Source of the DNA: Gemmatimonadota bacterium
GTDB taxonomy: Bacteria; Latescibacterota; UBA2968; UBA8231
Length of the DNA: 7,866 nucleotides
NCBI GenBank assembly: GCA_026706165.1
Contig: JAPOZF010000656.1
Location: 1 to 7,866, forward strand
Reading direction: 5' to 3'
In this document: positions 7,327 to 7,866 of the stretch, piece after piece
Numbering within the stretch: the stretch's first letter is position 1
Layout: each line of letters opens with the position of its first letter
Translations under genes and position numbers: made by a program
Notes under the pieces: generated by a model
Database searches by the model: none
What the model was told of the DNA's origin: nothing
What the model saw: only the letters and a program-made list of their open reading frames with translations

Positions 7327-7866
7327 ATGCCCCTCCATTTCGTCGCAGGGAAATCGCCGGCGCAAGGTGCTCCCCTGCTGGTGCTTCTGCACGGATACGG
7401 CAGCGACGAGGGTGATTTGATGGGCCTGGCGCAAGTCCTCGACCCCCGCTTCCAATTCGTCAGCGTCCGCGCTCCCATTCTGCTCCCCGAGGGTGGCTTT
7501 GCCTGGTTCCCCCTGGCGATGACGGACCGCGGGCTGGCGGTCTCGTTCGAAGAAGCCGAGGCGGCTCGCGACCAGGTGTGCGAGCTTCTCGAAGCTCTCC
7601 GGCAACGGTACGACGCCTCGGGGCGCACGCTGCTGCTGGGTTTCAGCCAGGGGGCCGGTATGGCGCTCTACAGCGGCCTCCGGATACCCGGGACCATCGG
7701 TGGAATAGCCTTCCTGAGCGGCCTGTTCCTTCCGGAGATGGTACCCGACGGGGGGGCGGGGGACTCGCTGATCGACACCCCCGTCTTCATGTCGCACGGC
7801 CAGTTCGATCCCCTGATCCCGATCTCCAGGGGCAGGGAATCGCGCGACCTGCTGACAAGCCTGCGG
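7327..7866 (+). CDS. Alpha/beta-hydrolase, phospholipase/carboxylesterase family (3' end outside window)
   Basis: From ATG 7327 the frame stays open for 180 codons to the window edge; the family is usually about 200-225 residues, so little is missing. Family members hydrolyse carboxyl or thioesters, typically as soluble cytoplasmic enzymes. Visible features: beta-strand LLVLLHGYGS (17-26), whose HGYG provides the oxyanion region; the family's APxxLPEGGFAWFPL segment (49-63); nucleophile elbow GFSQGA with Ser107; and HGQFDPLIP with the acid Asp161. The catalytic His should lie just past the window. The ATG is nine bases after the stop of the GH78-like gene and has no good Shine-Dalgarno sequence at normal spacing, which suggests co-transcription and translational coupling. 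The exact ester substrate cannot be inferred. Confidence 0.9.
   Translation, partial: MPLHFVAGKSPAQGAPLLVLLHGYGSDEGDLMGLAQVLDPRFQFVSVRAPILLPEGGFAWFPLAMTDRGLAVSFEEAEAARDQVCELLEALRQRYDASGRTLLLGFSQGAGMALYSGLRIPGTIGGIAFLSGLFLPEMVPDGGAGDSLIDTPVFMSHGQFDPLIPISRGRESRDLLTSLR

Noticed and set aside
6415..7797. Minus-strand open frame (460 codons) opposite the GH78-like and esterase genes
   Set aside because: It crosses two well-supported plus-strand genes and has shadow-like composition.

Overview
The window is uniformly GC-rich, densely coding DNA from a Gram-negative bacterium. An outer-membrane barrel fragment and an exported Do-family protease support an outer membrane. The style of the barrel fragment hints at the FCB or Acidobacteria-like lineages often recovered from metagenomes, but the window does not fix a phylum. 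All real genes are on the + strand.

Layout: (1) 1-618 is the 3' end of a probable outer-membrane beta-barrel protein. (2) 619-951 is a non-coding gap that becomes abruptly AT-rich at about 797-840. It contains an 18-bp palindrome and, just before clpB, a 13-bp tandem duplication carrying the Shine-Dalgarno-like sequence. (3) 952-3579 is clpB, the Hsp100 disaggregase. As written it is broken by two opposite single-base indels: an extra G near 1270, and a missing G at 2780-2782 inside the Walker A motif of the second ATPase domain. When both are corrected, the catalytic residues fall almost exactly on E. coli ClpB numbering. (4) After a possible terminator, 3666-5096 encodes an intact DegP/HtrA-type periplasmic serine protease with two PDZ domains. 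(5) A strong GC hairpin at 5123-5147 precedes a protein with the architecture of GH78 alpha-L-rhamnosidases (about 5173-7317). Its two signature catalytic motifs look altered and its central helical domain looks short. (6) Nine bases later begins an alpha/beta-hydrolase (phospholipase/carboxylesterase family) that runs off the window end.

Functionally, clpB and htrA form a protein-quality-control pair: cytoplasmic disaggregation and periplasmic proteolysis or chaperoning. They appear to be separate transcripts. The GH78-like gene and the esterase-like gene are probably co-transcribed; their substrates cannot be read from sequence. I see no RNA genes, CRISPR arrays, insertion sequences or phage genes, and nothing that forms a convincing new multi-gene system. 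The points most worth a second look are the doubly frameshifted clpB, the apparently catalytically degenerate GH78-like protein, and the palindrome and tandem repeat upstream of clpB.
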